Shown here: positions 1-11,703 of the stretch, piece after piece | How the letters are laid out: each line of letters opens with the position of its first letter | Position numbering within the stretch: position 1 is the first letter of the stretch | The notes under the pieces: model-generated | The model's input: only the letters and a program-made list of their open reading frames with translations | The model's database searches: none | Told to the model about the DNA's origin: nothing | Program-made: the position numbers and the translations under genes | From: Rhipicephalus microplus | Lineage: Eukaryota > Arthropoda > Arachnida > Ixodida > Ixodidae | Assembly: GCF_043290135.1 (NCBI RefSeq) | Contig: NC_134710.1 | Coordinates: forward strand, 9,907,821 to 9,971,820 | DNA: 64,000 bases | Direction: 5' to 3'

Positions 1-1
1 C

Positions 2-1473
2 AACAATATTGGGCTCACCTGCTCGGCGGCTACATCAGAACTCCTAGTAATTGACTTTAAAAAGCAAGATACATGTCACATTCAAGTCATGCTTGATGAC
101 ACCCCTATTCGCAGGGTCAATAAAATCAATATTTTAGGCCTTACTATTTCCGACAATGGTTCGAACGCTGACATCATAAAGTTAATTCGCACCTCAGTTC
201 ATAATACAGCTTCCCTCATTAAGCGCATATCCAATCGTCATCGCGGCATGAGGGAAGCAGACACACGCCGCCTCATACAGGCCTTTTGCCTATGCAGAAT
301 TATATATTCTATCCCCTACCTCTGTCTCTCACTTACGGAGATCGAGCAACTTAACAGACTCATTCGTATTGCCTATAAAACTGCGCTCCATCTCCCTAAA
401 TCAACAGCCACGGATAAACTACTTCAACTTGGGGTGCACAACACTCTGGGAGAGCTTGTAGAGGCCCATCTTTTCAGCCAATATCAAAGACTATTACTCA
501 CAGAAACAAGACAGGTAATCCTGCGCTGACTTAGAATCAACGTTCCTGGTCACACCACGGCCACGCACACAGTTCCCGTCACTGTTAGCAGCAACCTGTT
601 AATCCCACCACTCCCCAAAAATACTCACCCAGAACATAATCGGGCGCGACGGGAAGCTCGAGCCAAGTCCCTTCAGAAGCGCTTCCCTCCTAATTCTCCC
701 GCAGTCTATGTAGACGCGGCTGAATATGTAGATCATCGAGCTTTCGCGATAGCAGTCTTAGATGGATTTCAAAAACTGGTCACTAGTGCGTCCCTTCCAA
801 ATTCGACAGAATCCCTGGACGCAGAGGAGGCGGCAATTGCTTTAGCCATTGTTCACTCCTCCGCTGAGTATATTTTTTCTGATTCAAAAACTGCAATTCG
901 TAACTTCACCACTTTCCGAATTCATTCTCCAGCTGCTAAAATTCTTGAATCATCTCTTTCGCCTGATCGCCTCATCACCCTCCTCTAGGTCCCTGCGCAC
1001 TGTGGACACCCAGGCAACACGGCCGCTCACACCCAAGCCCGAGCACTCGCCAACCGGGCTCACAGGGACCTGCCTTCGCTCCGAGGTGCCAGGGATCGCC
1101 TCCTCAGCTATCACGATATCACGCTATTTTACCCAAATTCCCGCCTAACGTATCCCCACCACATAAATCTCTCTCCAGAAGTGACCAGGCTTTGTGGCGC
1201 AGACTTCAAACGGTCACAGTGACGACTCCTTTTCTTCTCTCCCTTTTTACACATGGCGAAACCTCACCTCATTGCAACTTATGTCCTAGCACCAGAGCCA
1301 ACTTCCAGCACATATTTCTGAATTGTCCAAACAAACCTAAGCCCCCGTGGCAAGGGTCAGAACACCAGGAGCGATGGGAGGCTGCTCTGCGCAGCTCGCA
1401 ACCGGGTTTACAGCTCCGGACAGTGAGCTGGGCCAGAAGAGTCGCCGAAGCACAGCAGTGTCCGGCCACCTAG
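2..1473 (+). pseudogene. 3' part of a LINE ORF2: end of reverse transcriptase and RNase H domain, broken
   Basis: The window opens inside the post-RT region of a non-LTR retrotransposon polyprotein and reads through to an RNase H domain. In one frame (starting at base 2) the RNase H signatures are visible: YVDAAEY (first Asp), a Glu-rich DAEEAAIALA helix, FSDSKTAIRNF (third acidic residue) and VPAHCGHPGNTAAH (His/Asn motif). They are followed by a C-terminal CNLC...H...C zinc-knuckle-like motif near 1280-1325. The frame is broken by stops at 527-529 and 986-988 (TAG where Trp normally precedes VPAH) and by a 2-bp insertion at about 1193. In I-type LINEs this domain degrades RNA in the RNA-DNA hybrid during reverse transcription. 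The 5' part lies outside the window. The clade within the I superfamily is uncertain. Confidence 0.85.
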
Positions 1474-1578
1474 AGCAGCCCGAAGGCTCGTCGTCATCCT
1501 GATTCCACTTCCCCTACCACACCGCCCCTCAAATGATTCCTTCGTGAATCAATAAAGTTGATTACCTACCTACCTACC
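1474..1578 (+). repeat. LINE 3' UTR with AATAAA and a (TACC)n tail
   Basis: This is the short 3' untranslated region of the LINE above. It has AATAAAG at about 1550 followed directly by a TACC tetranucleotide run that ends the element. The LINE at 45,130-50,806 has the same layout (AATAAAG, a few bases, tetranucleotide tail) with a GACT-type tail. Confidence 0.7.
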
Positions 1579-3419
1579 CGAATCGCTACTAAAGGGTCGG
1601 TCCGTAGCTACACGTTGACTCAAAACTTTTCACATGAGTAAATTTGAATTCAGTGCTCCTTTAACACGTTCACTGCAGCATAGGTCACGGTGGGTCACGG
1701 CTTGTGCTCGGGTCTATGTGGCTGTGGTATATTATGAGCGTGTATCTGCTTGCTGATGCGATAACTTTATTGAACATGAAACTTTATTGAACATGAATGC
1801 AGAAGTACAATTCTTGTTGCAAGAGGTTATAGATTATCAGAAAATTTTTTTTAAGTTATTAGATCCCATGACCCCACCGGTGGGTCACTTTGCATGTAAA
1901 ACGAGACCTCAAAGAAGTTTGCTACAGCAAATGTGTGAAATGCTTGTAACTCACCATCCACTTTGACCTATCTAACCCTTGGCCTTGGCGTAAGAATAAA
2001 TTAGGTGATGACACTTTGCCCGGCGCCGTGTCAGATTGTGTTCGCTGCCTCTGCTCTTTCCGTTTGATGCGACAGATGGCACTCATGGAGCGTGGGTCAA
2101 GGTGCTCACTAGGAGCGACTCAAATCTGTGTGTTTGTTTATTACGTTCGATATAAACATGTATGTCAATAACTTAACGCACTATGACTCTGCTGTAACGA
2201 AACTGATTTCGTAATTTTATTTGCTAACATTGTTTTTGTCTTATAAATGCTCCGACAGTAGCAAACGTTGGCCTAGAAAGTGGTTGCATTTTGATGTTGA
2301 AGAGCTTGTTTCGCTGAAATTATGGTGTTGGTGGCGTCGGTATGTTTGGTTCAGAACTAAAGGCAGTGTTGTCCGTGAGTAAAAATTTGAGGTGTTTGCA
2401 ATAAGGGTAGCACCCCGAGGGCAAAGGCACGCTAGCTATGGGAAGGCGATTGCGTGTGTGTGTTGGTGAGTGTATGCGAGTGCATGTGTGTGTGTGCGTG
2501 TGTGTTCACGCATGGATATCGCTGTTGCGTTCCTGTTGCTCAGCAAAATGAACGACAAACATGTCAGAAAACTTTCAACTAATGTATCACAAAACTTACA
2601 CGCATTCTATAAAGCACTCAAATGGACACGCTACTCTTGCCAGTCTTGGTGTTAGCGTCACGAAGATGACTCCATTCCGGCCTCTGGTAGTGTAAGCAGC
2701 ATGGTATTGGGTCGCGAAGGTCGACCCTGGGTTAGCCCGTACTACACCCATGGGGGACTTTCAGGCCAGTGCCATCAGCCATACTTTGCGCTATTTTATT
2801 AAGCTGTGCAGATATTAACATGATAAAGTGCTTATCAGACAGTGAAAGCGAGCGCACTACCTAAGGCAGTATATTGCAGCTCGACCCTTACGTCACCGAC
2901 GCGGGACGCCGGCAGTCATATTTCGCGTTTGATGAGGCATTTAAAGCTATCCAAAGCCTTCGCGTATCGTAAGTACTGTAGTTGGAAGTGCGCCTGCAAT
3001 GTTGTGAGGTGGTGCCGAAGTACTAGACACATCCAAAAACGAGAAAATCTGGCTTGGGGGCATCAAGCATGGCAAACTAATTTTAATCACGTGAATAGAG
3101 CGAACGTAAAAAAATAAAAAACATGGCTGCATCACAGAAATAGTATGTTTATTGATTTCTGTTCATTCGTTATTCTGCAACATTTAATTTTTCTTGGTTC
3201 AAACAGGCATAAATTAAGCCACTCAAACATGTAGCACTTGAATTTAAAACAAGAAGTTAATTTTCCAGCGTGAAGGAACTGGGTTGGTAGCACATAGGCC
3301 CACACTATCACTGTCGTGTTGAGAAGCATCGTCCTCTTCATGTGGAGGAGGCCCGTCGCTGCTGAAGTGGAACGGATCCCTTTTGCGTGTGTGCCTGTTG
3401 ATTCATCATCGCCACGCGG
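1579..3419. other. No recognisable gene; low-complexity GT tract
   Basis: I recognise no coding or RNA gene here. A GT-rich microsatellite lies at about 2448-2512. Motifs at 1655-1725 (TTAA, then GGTCAC repeats) resemble termini of short TTAA-type elements, but I could not pair them. The open frames here show no family signature. Confidence 0.5.
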
Positions 3420-3849
3420 TCAATAAATTTGGTGCACATTTAGCGGTCGTGTCAGGCATTTCAGATGCAGTAACTTTTTGGTCCCCATTACTTCCAAAAA
3501 GTCTGCAGTAGAGTCAGCTGTTTTCGCAAAGCTTTCCTGGTTTTTTGCTGTACGGTCAGGGCAGCCTGGGAAAATGGCAGGCACAGCATCTGAAGTGAGC
3601 TCAGGTTTCTTTGGTGCGTGCAACAGGATGTTTCTCTCGTATTCTGCATGATATGTGGTAGAGATTGTTTCTGCCAGTAAATGCTTAGTGCACACATGGT
3701 CAGTAGGATACAAGGCTCTGTCAGCTCTGGAAATTGCCCGTCACCACTTATCCAAGCGTTCTTGTTCACTAGGAGCCTTGAAAACTGACACGCTTCATAC
3801 AAGTCTGATATTCCGACTTGCAATTCGGGACAAAACACCATTTGCCCAT
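3420..3849 (-). pseudogene. THAP-type zinc finger fragment, broken
   Basis: Read on the minus strand from ATG at 3849: KWCFVPNCKSEY supplies the first Cys pair. After a frameshift near 3780 the frame continues FKAPSEQERLDKW, a stop codon, then RAISRADRALYPTDHVCTKH (the Cys-x2-His pair) and SDAVPAIFPGCP, matching the AVPxIFP signature that closes a THAP domain. THAP domains are C2CH DNA-binding fingers of roughly 80-90 residues found in P-element-type transposases and in host regulators. One frameshift and one in-frame stop (TGA directly after LDKW) make this a pseudogene. A spliced host exon is possible but less likely. No transposase body is recognisable next to it. Confidence 0.7.
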
Positions 3850-4388
3850 TTTGAGGCGCAGCCAGCGACAAGGCCACTGTGCGTACTCAGGAGTCATAAG
3901 CAGCGTTGAGGTATACGTGCGCTGAATTGCAATTGAATCAGCAAGACAAGCGCACTGGCAGGGCACAGGGCAACACACTTTCTAAATCACAAAAGCCCTT
4001 GCAGACAAAGCTTTCAGGAAAATGTTCTTTTGCATGCAAATTTCAGAGTGAGCACCGCGCGCGTATACAGTAGCGCCATGGCGACTCGCGCAATGAAAAC
4101 TACTCGTAGCTCAAGGTCATCGGCAAACACAATCTGCCCTCTCTTTACACGAAGTGGCGAGTGTCAGCACCTTATTCTTGGCTCACGCTGAAGGAGGCTC
4201 AAAAACATAGCATCTTGTTTTTCTCTGTTGCAATAAGTAGTTAACAACAGGTTTGTCACAGCTAGAAAACTTGCTTGCTTCAGGGCACCGCAGGGGATGC
4301 CCACTGGTGTGAATGAATTTGGAACTGCTTCCAGAAAGGGGCTGGTACATAAAGCGATGCTGAAGTTTACTTGCTACTGCGCTTCTTT
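3850..4388. other. No recognisable feature
   Basis: Nothing identifiable. This is the upstream flank of the THAP fragment and would hold its promoter if it were ever a gene. Confidence 0.4.
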
Positions 4389-4390
4389 TA

Positions 4391-4576
4391 CAGTAGACTC
4401 TCTGTAAACGGAACCTGAAAGGACCGGGAAAATATGTTTCATTTAACAGGAGTTTCGTTTACTGAGAGGTGAACATGGGTGCAGAATACAAGCCCAAAAT
4501 CGGGTATTTCAGAGGCAATAGTTCTGTTTAAGCAGTAGTTCCGTTTAACCGATTTCCGTTAACTGAGAGTCTATTG
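4391..4576. mobile_element. Short pogo/Tigger-like MITE, 186 bp, TA target duplication
   Basis: The element starts CAGTAGACTCTCTGTAAACG and ends with the inverted counterpart GTTAACTGAGAGTCTATTG, flanked by TA at 4389-4390 and 4577-4578. Terminal inverted repeats of about 22 bp with a few mismatches, a TA duplication and no coding capacity fit a non-autonomous Tc1/mariner-pogo element. Confidence 0.75.
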
Positions 4577-4578
4577 TA

Positions 4579-6632
4579 CTTTTGAGAGTCATGGCGTTTG
4601 GTTTTTGACGGTGATAAAATGAAGAATCGTTGTTAAGAGAGTTTTTTGCCAGGCTCGAGCCATTGCTATTTTTGCCGGGCTCGAGCCTATCATTGACATA
4701 AGTATTTGTGTGTATTTTTTTAATAACTTCGTCTGCCACTTGTAGTGTTCTTGTGAAATTCTGGCTGTCGTTCACAAAGGCAAGCAGCGAAATTGATAGT
4801 TATAAAAGCTCTAGAGAACCATAACGTGGTTTTTATTTTGCTTTTAGAAGGGAATCGGCTATGTTTCTTATCATTGCGCAGCTTATCAGAGTTCTTGATT
4901 ACACAAACTATTGTCTTCTGAAGTACTGCTTTTGAAGACTGTTCTGTCAGTTCATGTGCAGAATACTGCACACGAAGTGACTATTTTTTAATGGCTTTCA
5001 TATCACCCATTGTGCACGAAATCCTATCATCTTACAGAAGTTGTACAATCGTGACGAAGATCTTGCCACGTCCTTTTTAGGTAACTTTCAGGGAATGTTT
5101 AGGTTTCACAAGGCCAGTGTGATGCACAGATTAAATGTACTGCCAGCCCGCTGTGAAGTGGGGATTTTAACGGACAGGCCCGTACTTGACTGCCTATGTT
5201 TTGTTGCCATTGTGGGCATATCCGATTGTCAATTTACTGATTGGAACTACGCGTATTCCAGATACATTGTGGCACTTGCCGATATAGAACTTACGACGAA
5301 ATGCAAATGATATACCTTGAAGAGTAGTATGCAACCGCAAAAATTTGGCGTTTGGTGATGTGCGGCGCATAATTATTTAAGGAGCAGTTTTTTCCTCTTT
5401 TCTCTTTTTTACAACAGCCAAACATGGCACAGCAATTCTGGTTGACCTTTTGTTGGCTGACATCACAATGAAAGAAAACAAAATCTGCATCGACCTAAAA
5501 CATACTAAAATTGTTCAAGAACGCCCCTCATCCAAGCACCAGCTCATACACTGTGCCGTCGGCATGAGCCAAGAAGGCGGAATGCGCTTGTTGCCAATCC
5601 GGTCCGTGTCAGTAAGAAAGGTCACATTTTTTATCTGATAAAATACTAAGTGCGGCAGGACCCAGGGTGGTTTATTTTGTGAGCAATAAAGAAAATTTTA
5701 TGAGCACAAAAAATATAAAACATGGACAACTTTTTCAAGAAAAGCTTCGTCCAAGACATGTAGATAAATGTGTCCCCCTAAAAAGGTACTGATGTGGCAG
5801 AGCCTTTGTACACCCCTGTATTCCTTCAAAAGTATGTTGACTTTTTACAGAACATAAACTACTCTCCTGTTAGGTTTTACCTTTTGGCCTCATCTTTCAA
5901 AGCCACTTTCGTTCGTGGCTACATGAGATGTCCGCTTTGAGGAGACTTCAGCTGCTGAGTCATAGTGAGCTGAAAGTACGAATGCTAGTTATGATCACCT
6001 GGTTAAAGCCGAATTACTGGATCTGGATTGAGCTATAATACTAAAGCTGTAAACGTGAGAGGCCTGAAGCCCCGACCGGCTGGATAGATCGCACTAACAC
6101 GGTTAAGGTAAACCAGGCAAGCCCAAAATAGCTATTGCGGAAACATTGTGCATTGTACTTCTGTACATGCCTTGCAGCAGCATAATTATGAATGAGTCGG
6201 CTTTTTATTAATTTTTTCTCTCATAAGCCTTGGGAGATAACAAAAGTTACTTTGACTGTGGTTGCATCATGTGTGACAAGATTTCGACACCATCATCCGG
6301 TAACCTGGTATTTTCGCACCGCTTTGTGTATACTGGGATACTGTATGTGCTAAAAGCCTCTTTCATGATTTTGCCACAGCTATTAAGTTTATCTATCAAA
6401 TATTGTTTAAATTAAGTTATCACCACCATTTAGTGATTTGTGCTAACGTAAGAAGGTATACATTTATGTAGATACGTAACTGTTTATGTATGGGGAGGTA
6501 AAACTTTTCTAAACATGCATTCCGGTGACACTATAAACTGTATCCGGTATTCCGGTAACGTTCAATAATAGTATATGTACAAGCTAAAAGTCTCTAATGA
6601 AAGCTTGTGAACTACTGCATTCTCACATTCTA
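4579..6632. other. No recognisable gene
   Basis: AT-rich sequence with short open frames (for example 5041-5310 plus, 89 codons) that show no domain, repeat or composition signature. I see no splice-supported exon. Confidence 0.4.
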
Positions 6633-6638
6633 CAAACC

Positions 6639-7517
6639 CAGTGATGGAAGGGCTGCTCCAAACTCAAACTCAACAAAAGAGAAATGCTGCTCCAAAACAG
6701 TGTTGGCAAACTAATAAGAATGAAGTTGAACCATGAGACCATCCCGTGAGCCTAAGCAAAAGCAAGCTGTATACACTATAATCCTAGTATGCTACTCACT
6801 GGTGTAAATCCACAAAAATCTCAAAGGGTGACACATATCAGGCTATGGTGTCCAATTTGTATTTTTAATATGGGTTGCATTTTTATTTACATAGCAGTTT
6901 AATCATGCTTTCAATTAAAAATAGAAAAAAATGAGCATGGGGTTCAAGCTCGAGCAATTGCATTTTCTATTCAGTCTTTTTTTCACCTTTTTTCGATTTA
7001 TATAGTTCACACAGCTGAGGGGCATTTGAACACAGCTGTGCAGTAAAAGATAAAAAGCTTTTTAAAAAGTTGATTGCACTGTACTTGACTGTAGTCAATT
7101 ATATCATGTGCTAAAGCTAAATCTCAAGCGGGACACTTGCAAGGGGTGTCCACCACAACCTGAACACCAGAAAAGTCGACTCTCGACCCCCCCCACCGAC
7201 TTACCGGATCTAGATTAAAGCTGACTTATACTAAGCAGTATAGTTGGCCCATGATTCACGCCAACTATACGGCTTGTATACTAGCTGCATGCTAGCATAC
7301 GGCATGTTTAATAATAAATATAAATATTCATTAGATGCTTAAGTGATGTTTTAGACTTGAGGAGTCTTTAGGAACATGCATCTGCTCCGAAAACATCTAT
7401 AGCAACCCTAAGCTATAGCATTTTTTTCTGCTCTGAAGACACTTGAGCCTGGTCCAAAGCACCATTTTTTCTGCTCCAGAATCTGCTCCTAAAAGCAAAA
7501 TGTCGCTTCCATCACTG
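6639..7517. mobile_element. hAT-like non-autonomous transposon, 879 bp
   Basis: The left end is CAGTGATGGAAGGGCTGCTC and the right end is TGTCGCTTCCATCACTG, giving inverted termini CAGTGATGGAAG. The 6-mer CAAACC abuts both ends (6633-6638 and 7518-7523), probably the target duplication. Subterminal GCTCC/TGCTCC motifs recur near both ends. There is no transposase. A diverged relative lies at 62,535-63,251. hAT elements usually make 8-bp duplications, so the superfamily is inferred from the CAGTG terminus only. Confidence 0.65.
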
Positions 7518-7836
7518 CAAACCTATTTTGATGCTTTTTTTTGCACCCCTGCTTTTTGGTCTGGTTAGTCTGCATGAACACTGCATTTTTGTGAGAGCCG
7601 AAAACACATACAAAGATCAGACAATGCGCGGACTTTATGCATGTGGGTTGCCCTATCATATTTATGTGGTCGTTTCCATCACTGCAAACCTATTTTGATG
7701 CTTTTTTTTGCACCCCTGCTTTTTGGTCTGGTTAGTCTGCATGAACACTGCATTTTTGTGAGAGCCGAAAACACATACAAAGATCAGACAATGCGCGGAC
7801 TTTATGCATGTGGGTTGCCCTATCATATTTATGTGG
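7503..7836. repeat. Two-copy 167-bp tandem duplication
   Basis: 7503-7669 and 7670-7836 are identical except for one base (C at 7506, T at 7673). The unit begins inside the terminal repeat of the hAT-like element, so the second copy carries a detached transposon end at 7670-7684. The near-identity points to a recent event or an assembly artefact. Confidence 0.9.
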
Positions 7837-8950
7837 ATATACCAAATGACTGTAACTTACCTCGTATGTGCTGGAAGCTGGCTGGCTGGTGGGATTCCTT
7901 ATTGATGAGTTCGAGTTTGAAAAGTTCTTAGCAATGCTGGCAAACCTGTGTGTAGCAGAGCGGAAATTGCCAAATTGTTCATTGAAACTCACTGTCATAT
8001 GCTCGGGGCATAGCTTGTTGGCGCTCAGCAAGCAGGCCGTCGCTGTTCCCCTCTTCACCGACTGATATGGGAGGAGTGGCTTTATTATTTCTAAGTAATT
8101 GATTGCCTTTTTTACTTATTTCTAAGTAATTGATTGAGGAGAGGGCAATCCAAAAAACCTGAAAAATCAATGTCAAAGCATCGTTGGCAGTCAACCAATT
8201 CGATTACGCACTGAATACTAGGGTGAGGTCTTGCTGTGAATCGCACCAGACAGGTTATGCCGATCGAAGCGTTATCTTCCTGCGACGCATCTTCAATTGC
8301 ATTGGTGCCTTTTGCATTGGTGCCAACGAATGTTAGGGTGAATGTTTATTTGAATTTTCCCGAGGTATGTTTTAGCCTTCAAGCATAGGCATGTGCTCAA
8401 TGGGGGGGGGGGGGGGCAAATTTTTGTAGGGCCGCTGCGATGTACCTTCGTTCTCCTTGATGGGGAACCCTTTGCATAGTGCTCGGTCATCGGCAAGCAC
8501 GCTATTAGTGAGTGACAAACACGAATAGGTGAACAACTAAAATAACTATATTGGCTGAAAATATGGGATTACGCCCATAAAGACTAGACAAGAGACGGGG
8601 AGCTTGCAAGTAACTCGTCGAAGAAAGAAGTAAAACACCTATTATAAGTAGAACTGGCAACTCTGCAGTTAGCCTGCTTACCAATTTAATGCTATTTTAC
8701 ATCCTATAAAACACTAATTCATTAGGGACAAAAAATTAGAAAAGAATGCCTCTTCACGTTGTCGATAACAAGTTTCTTTGTTCTTGCAGCCCGGCAATGA
8801 CCCCTATTGCTTTGTTGAATTCAGCGACCACCAGTCAGCTGCGTCAGCGCTCCTAGCAATGAACAAGAGGCTCTGTTTCGGCAAGGTGAGTGCCATGCTT
8901 GTTAGAACTTCGAGGTTTCGCGCAACATAGTTATAATGTGCATGGCATGG
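7837..8950. other. No recognisable gene; poly-G tract
   Basis: No coding signature. A run of about 15 G lies at 8402-8416, and two copies of a TTTCTAAGTAATTGATTG motif occur at 8088-8136. Confidence 0.4.
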
Positions 8951-9100
8951 ACAGGGTGGGTACAGGTCATTAAAAACCTTGAAAACCCTTGAATTTGAAA
9001 AATGTGTTTTCAAGGCTCTTGAAAGTCCTGAAATTTTTTCCCATCCTTGAAAGTACTTGAATTTTCTGAGCACCCCCAATTTTTGTGGTAGGCTCGCATA

Positions 9101-10258
9101 CCTGCCAAGTCTCCCAGATTTCGACCAGTACGCTTGTACAGTTGTCAGGAAAATCTTCTGAATATTTAAATTTCTGGTGATCTGGTTGCACTGGCAGAAA
9201 AGCAGCCCAATCCAATGCAGGCTTTTTGCGAACCCATTGTACTTTATTGGGAACGAATTTAGTAAGCGTTGATCTAAATGTACAGTAGAATCTCAATGAT
9301 GTGAAATCGGCAGATGTACAAATTCGTGAAATTCTTCAGCCAAGTTCCACTTTGTCCATTGGGAATTCGGATGTTCCAAGCTCTTTTCCTCATCGCGGCT
9401 GGTCGTATGAACTTTGCTGAAACCGTGCAACAAATCCGAGAGCAGCGTACTTGAAGCTTTGGAAGGACGCGCGCAGCCAACGCATGCACTGTCAGAATTG
9501 CGGTTATCGTTTGCCACAACCGTTGTGGACGAAACCGTAGTCGCTCTTGGCACAATCATGTGGCGACAACGTTACAGAACTCCGAAAGTACACGCGCCTT
9601 CAACGCTCAACCAGTTAGTCACGTTGCGTTCCACGAATGCTGTAGACGGAATTGCGACAGATGCGATCATAGCAAAAAAAAAAACATGGTTTTGAAGGTA
9701 CATGCACAACCAGCACACGTGGATTGAAAACTAAACTGATGGTTTCCGCTAATGCAGCGATAGAGGAGATAAAGATGTAAAAAACGCTAGAAGGGTTTTG
9801 GTGTTCCTTTCCAAAGAATAACCAACGTTGTTCTTGTCGATCTGGGTACTTTGTCAATACTTAGACATTAAGTTCTCAGTCAGCCTAAAGCGAAGCTTCA
9901 ACGTGCGCTTTCCTGGCAACTGGCTGCGTAGTCCCGTCCATTCACGAGAATCCCAGGAAGACATACGGGAGTTCTTGTGACAGAAATAGATTTTGCTAGT
10001 TGTTTCGATGTTGGAAATATGAACTCCCTTCCGAGACTCGCTTTTTACTGTAGTTTGGGGAACCCTACCCTCAGGTGCTGAGCCACTCCAAGTTGGTACG
10101 AGACCATGCAACGCCAATGTGTACTGACCTCCCCGTATTTTAGCGATGCTTTTCCTTTGGTGCAAAAAAAAAGGGAAGGGAATAAATCAGCGCGATACCC
10201 CCCACCCTCTTCACGATGCCGAAATCTCCCAGATTTAGAATCCTTGGAACTTGACAGG
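9101..10258. mobile_element. TA-flanked transposon with CCTGYCAAGT termini (nested)
   Basis: Left: GCATA then CCTGCCAAGTCTCCCAGATT. Right: the inverted counterpart, with TCTCCCAGATTT some 30 bp before ACTTGACAGG, then TATGC. A TA duplication (9099-9100 and 10,259-10,260) fits Tc1/mariner-type insertion. A related right end is at 37,138-37,173. No transposase frame is recognisable, and the pogo-like arm at 9283 interrupts it. Confidence 0.5.
9283..9690 (+). mobile_element. Pogo-like element, left arm (copy A)
   Basis: Begins TA then CAGTAGAATCTC and matches, for about 400 bp with indels, the reverse complement of 35,412-36,176. Shared words include GATGTGAAA, GCAGATG and the GCGACAGATGCGATC region. 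The right terminus is missing, so this copy is truncated. The open frames here are shared with the other copy but broken, and I assign no protein. Confidence 0.5.
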
Positions 10259-10649
10259 TATGCATTGGCGTCGACCTGGCCAGCTCTCAATTTCTGAAAC
10301 ATTAATTTGGCATGAGTTAATATGGTTTGGTTTTCTAAAACTCCGCGGGGAATAAAGATTTACTGTGTCAAAGCACAAACGAAATGACATACAATGCTTT
10401 TCGATGCTGGCTCGTTCTTTATTGTGCGAGCGGTGAAGCTGGTGAAACTAAAGTGAGCTAAAGTGCAGTCTAGACATGATATAATTAGAGTATGCATGCT
10501 ATATAAGTGCAATAAAAATGAGTCAATTTTGTAGAGTTGAAAATTTTCCAGATTGCGTGCCGCTTTTAGTCCATGAAAAACCTGTGGCAGGTCCTGGAAA
10601 GTCCTTGAGTATCCTTGAATTTTCGCCTTAGAAACCTGTACTTGCCCTG

Positions 10650-11250
10650 CCACTGTTTTGATAAAACAAACCAGCATTGGGAGTGCTCTCTTTATTCTGG
10701 CCAGCTTGACGGGCACACGAAAGTCTACTTGCATTTATCCTAACATCTTTGGTCGCCACTATTTTCATCTTTCAGGCAGTTTCGGCACATCTTTGCTCAA
10801 GAGTCCTTGCCTGAAGAACGTGGTAGTACTGCATTCTGAGGAATGTATTATTGCTCACGTTACATAGTTCGGGACTTGCAATTTATCGGAAACCAAAAAA
10901 AAAATCTGTTAAAAAAATTCTGGTTTCACGCCTGAACAAAAAAGTTATGTTTCGTTTACCTTTTTCGTGTGTTACCTGTAACAGTTCTATGCTTCTACCT
11001 CACCTTACTAACATCTGTTATTGCGGCTTCTTGCATAACACGACATTTGTGCGGGGTCTTCTGCTAAACCAGCTTGAAGCATTGGCATGGCATCCTGTAC
11101 TGAAACACAGGATGCAGTGTTGGATTCCTGTTGTGCAGTGTATTCTTTGCATCCACTGAGATTTTTCGCGTATAGACAGCGCTATTGACACACAGCAATA
11201 TCTATGGCATGCTGTTTTAACACTATGGCATGAAAAAGTTTACAATATTG
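10650..11250. other. No recognisable gene
   Basis: Nothing with a family signature. The open frame 10,851-11,159 (plus) is AT-rich and low in complexity. Confidence 0.4.
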
Positions 11251-11351
11251 TTTTGAAATGCTCTAACCTAGTGCCTATAAGCACTAGGTTAGAGCATTTT
11301 AAAACCTTTGAACCTAACCTAGCGCCTATAGGCACTAGGTTAGGTTCAAAG
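11251..11351. repeat. Two adjacent near-perfect palindromes with related cores
   Basis: Palindrome 1 has arms 11,251-11,274 and 11,281-11,304 (24 bp, one mismatch, 6-nt loop). Palindrome 2 has arms 11,306-11,326 and 11,331-11,351 (21 bp, one mismatch, 4-nt loop TATA). Both share the core CCTAGYGCCTATA...GCACTAGG. They do not look like termini of any element I identified. They could form cruciforms in DNA or short hairpins in RNA. Confidence 0.85.
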
Positions 11352-11653
11352 AAGACATAGTTTATTTCTGGTAGTTGAGAGCAGTCAGGCAGCATAGCCA
11401 TTCTTGCTTCAGCAATTCAGGCCAAGTTACTGATGATGAGACATTACATTGCCGTTCATTGGGCAACCTAGTTGATAAAGTAGCTCCTAAGTACGCATGG
11501 GCCTTGCTATTCGGTATTCTTGACATGTGATGTGTGGTGTTGCATGAAAGATCTGCTTTTCTTGAGAATGTGGTCGAGGACTGTTGTTCCGCCCCTTGCA
11601 TGAGGTGCATGATTTGAACAGCCTCAATTGAATCGCTGTTTACTTTTCTTGTC

Positions 11654-11703
11654 AAGGCATGACACTTCTACTTAGGAGAAGGCATGACACTTCTACTTAG
11701 GAG
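11654..11703. repeat. 25-bp perfect tandem duplication
   Basis: 11,654-11,678 and 11,679-11,703 are identical 25-mers containing GGCATGACACTTCTACTTAG. It lies just upstream of the Mutator-like pseudogene. Confidence 0.9.

Larger units (their letters stand above)
8952..10649. mobile_element. Composite element with CTTGAAA-rich ends; nested stack
   Basis: The left end has CAGGGTGGGTACAGGT followed by several CCTTGAAA/CTTGAAT words to about 9085. The right end has the mirrored arrangement, ending ACCTGTACTTGCCCTG at 10,649. A third, single-ended copy of the left arm is at 18,529-18,640. I read this as a TIR element with subterminal repeats. At least two younger elements (9101-10,258 and 9283 onward) sit inside it. 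No target duplication is convincing, so the outer boundary is provisional. Confidence 0.45.

Noticed and set aside
11306..11351. Telomere-like TTAGG repeats
   Set aside because: Only two TTAGG-like units occur, and both are explained by the palindrome.
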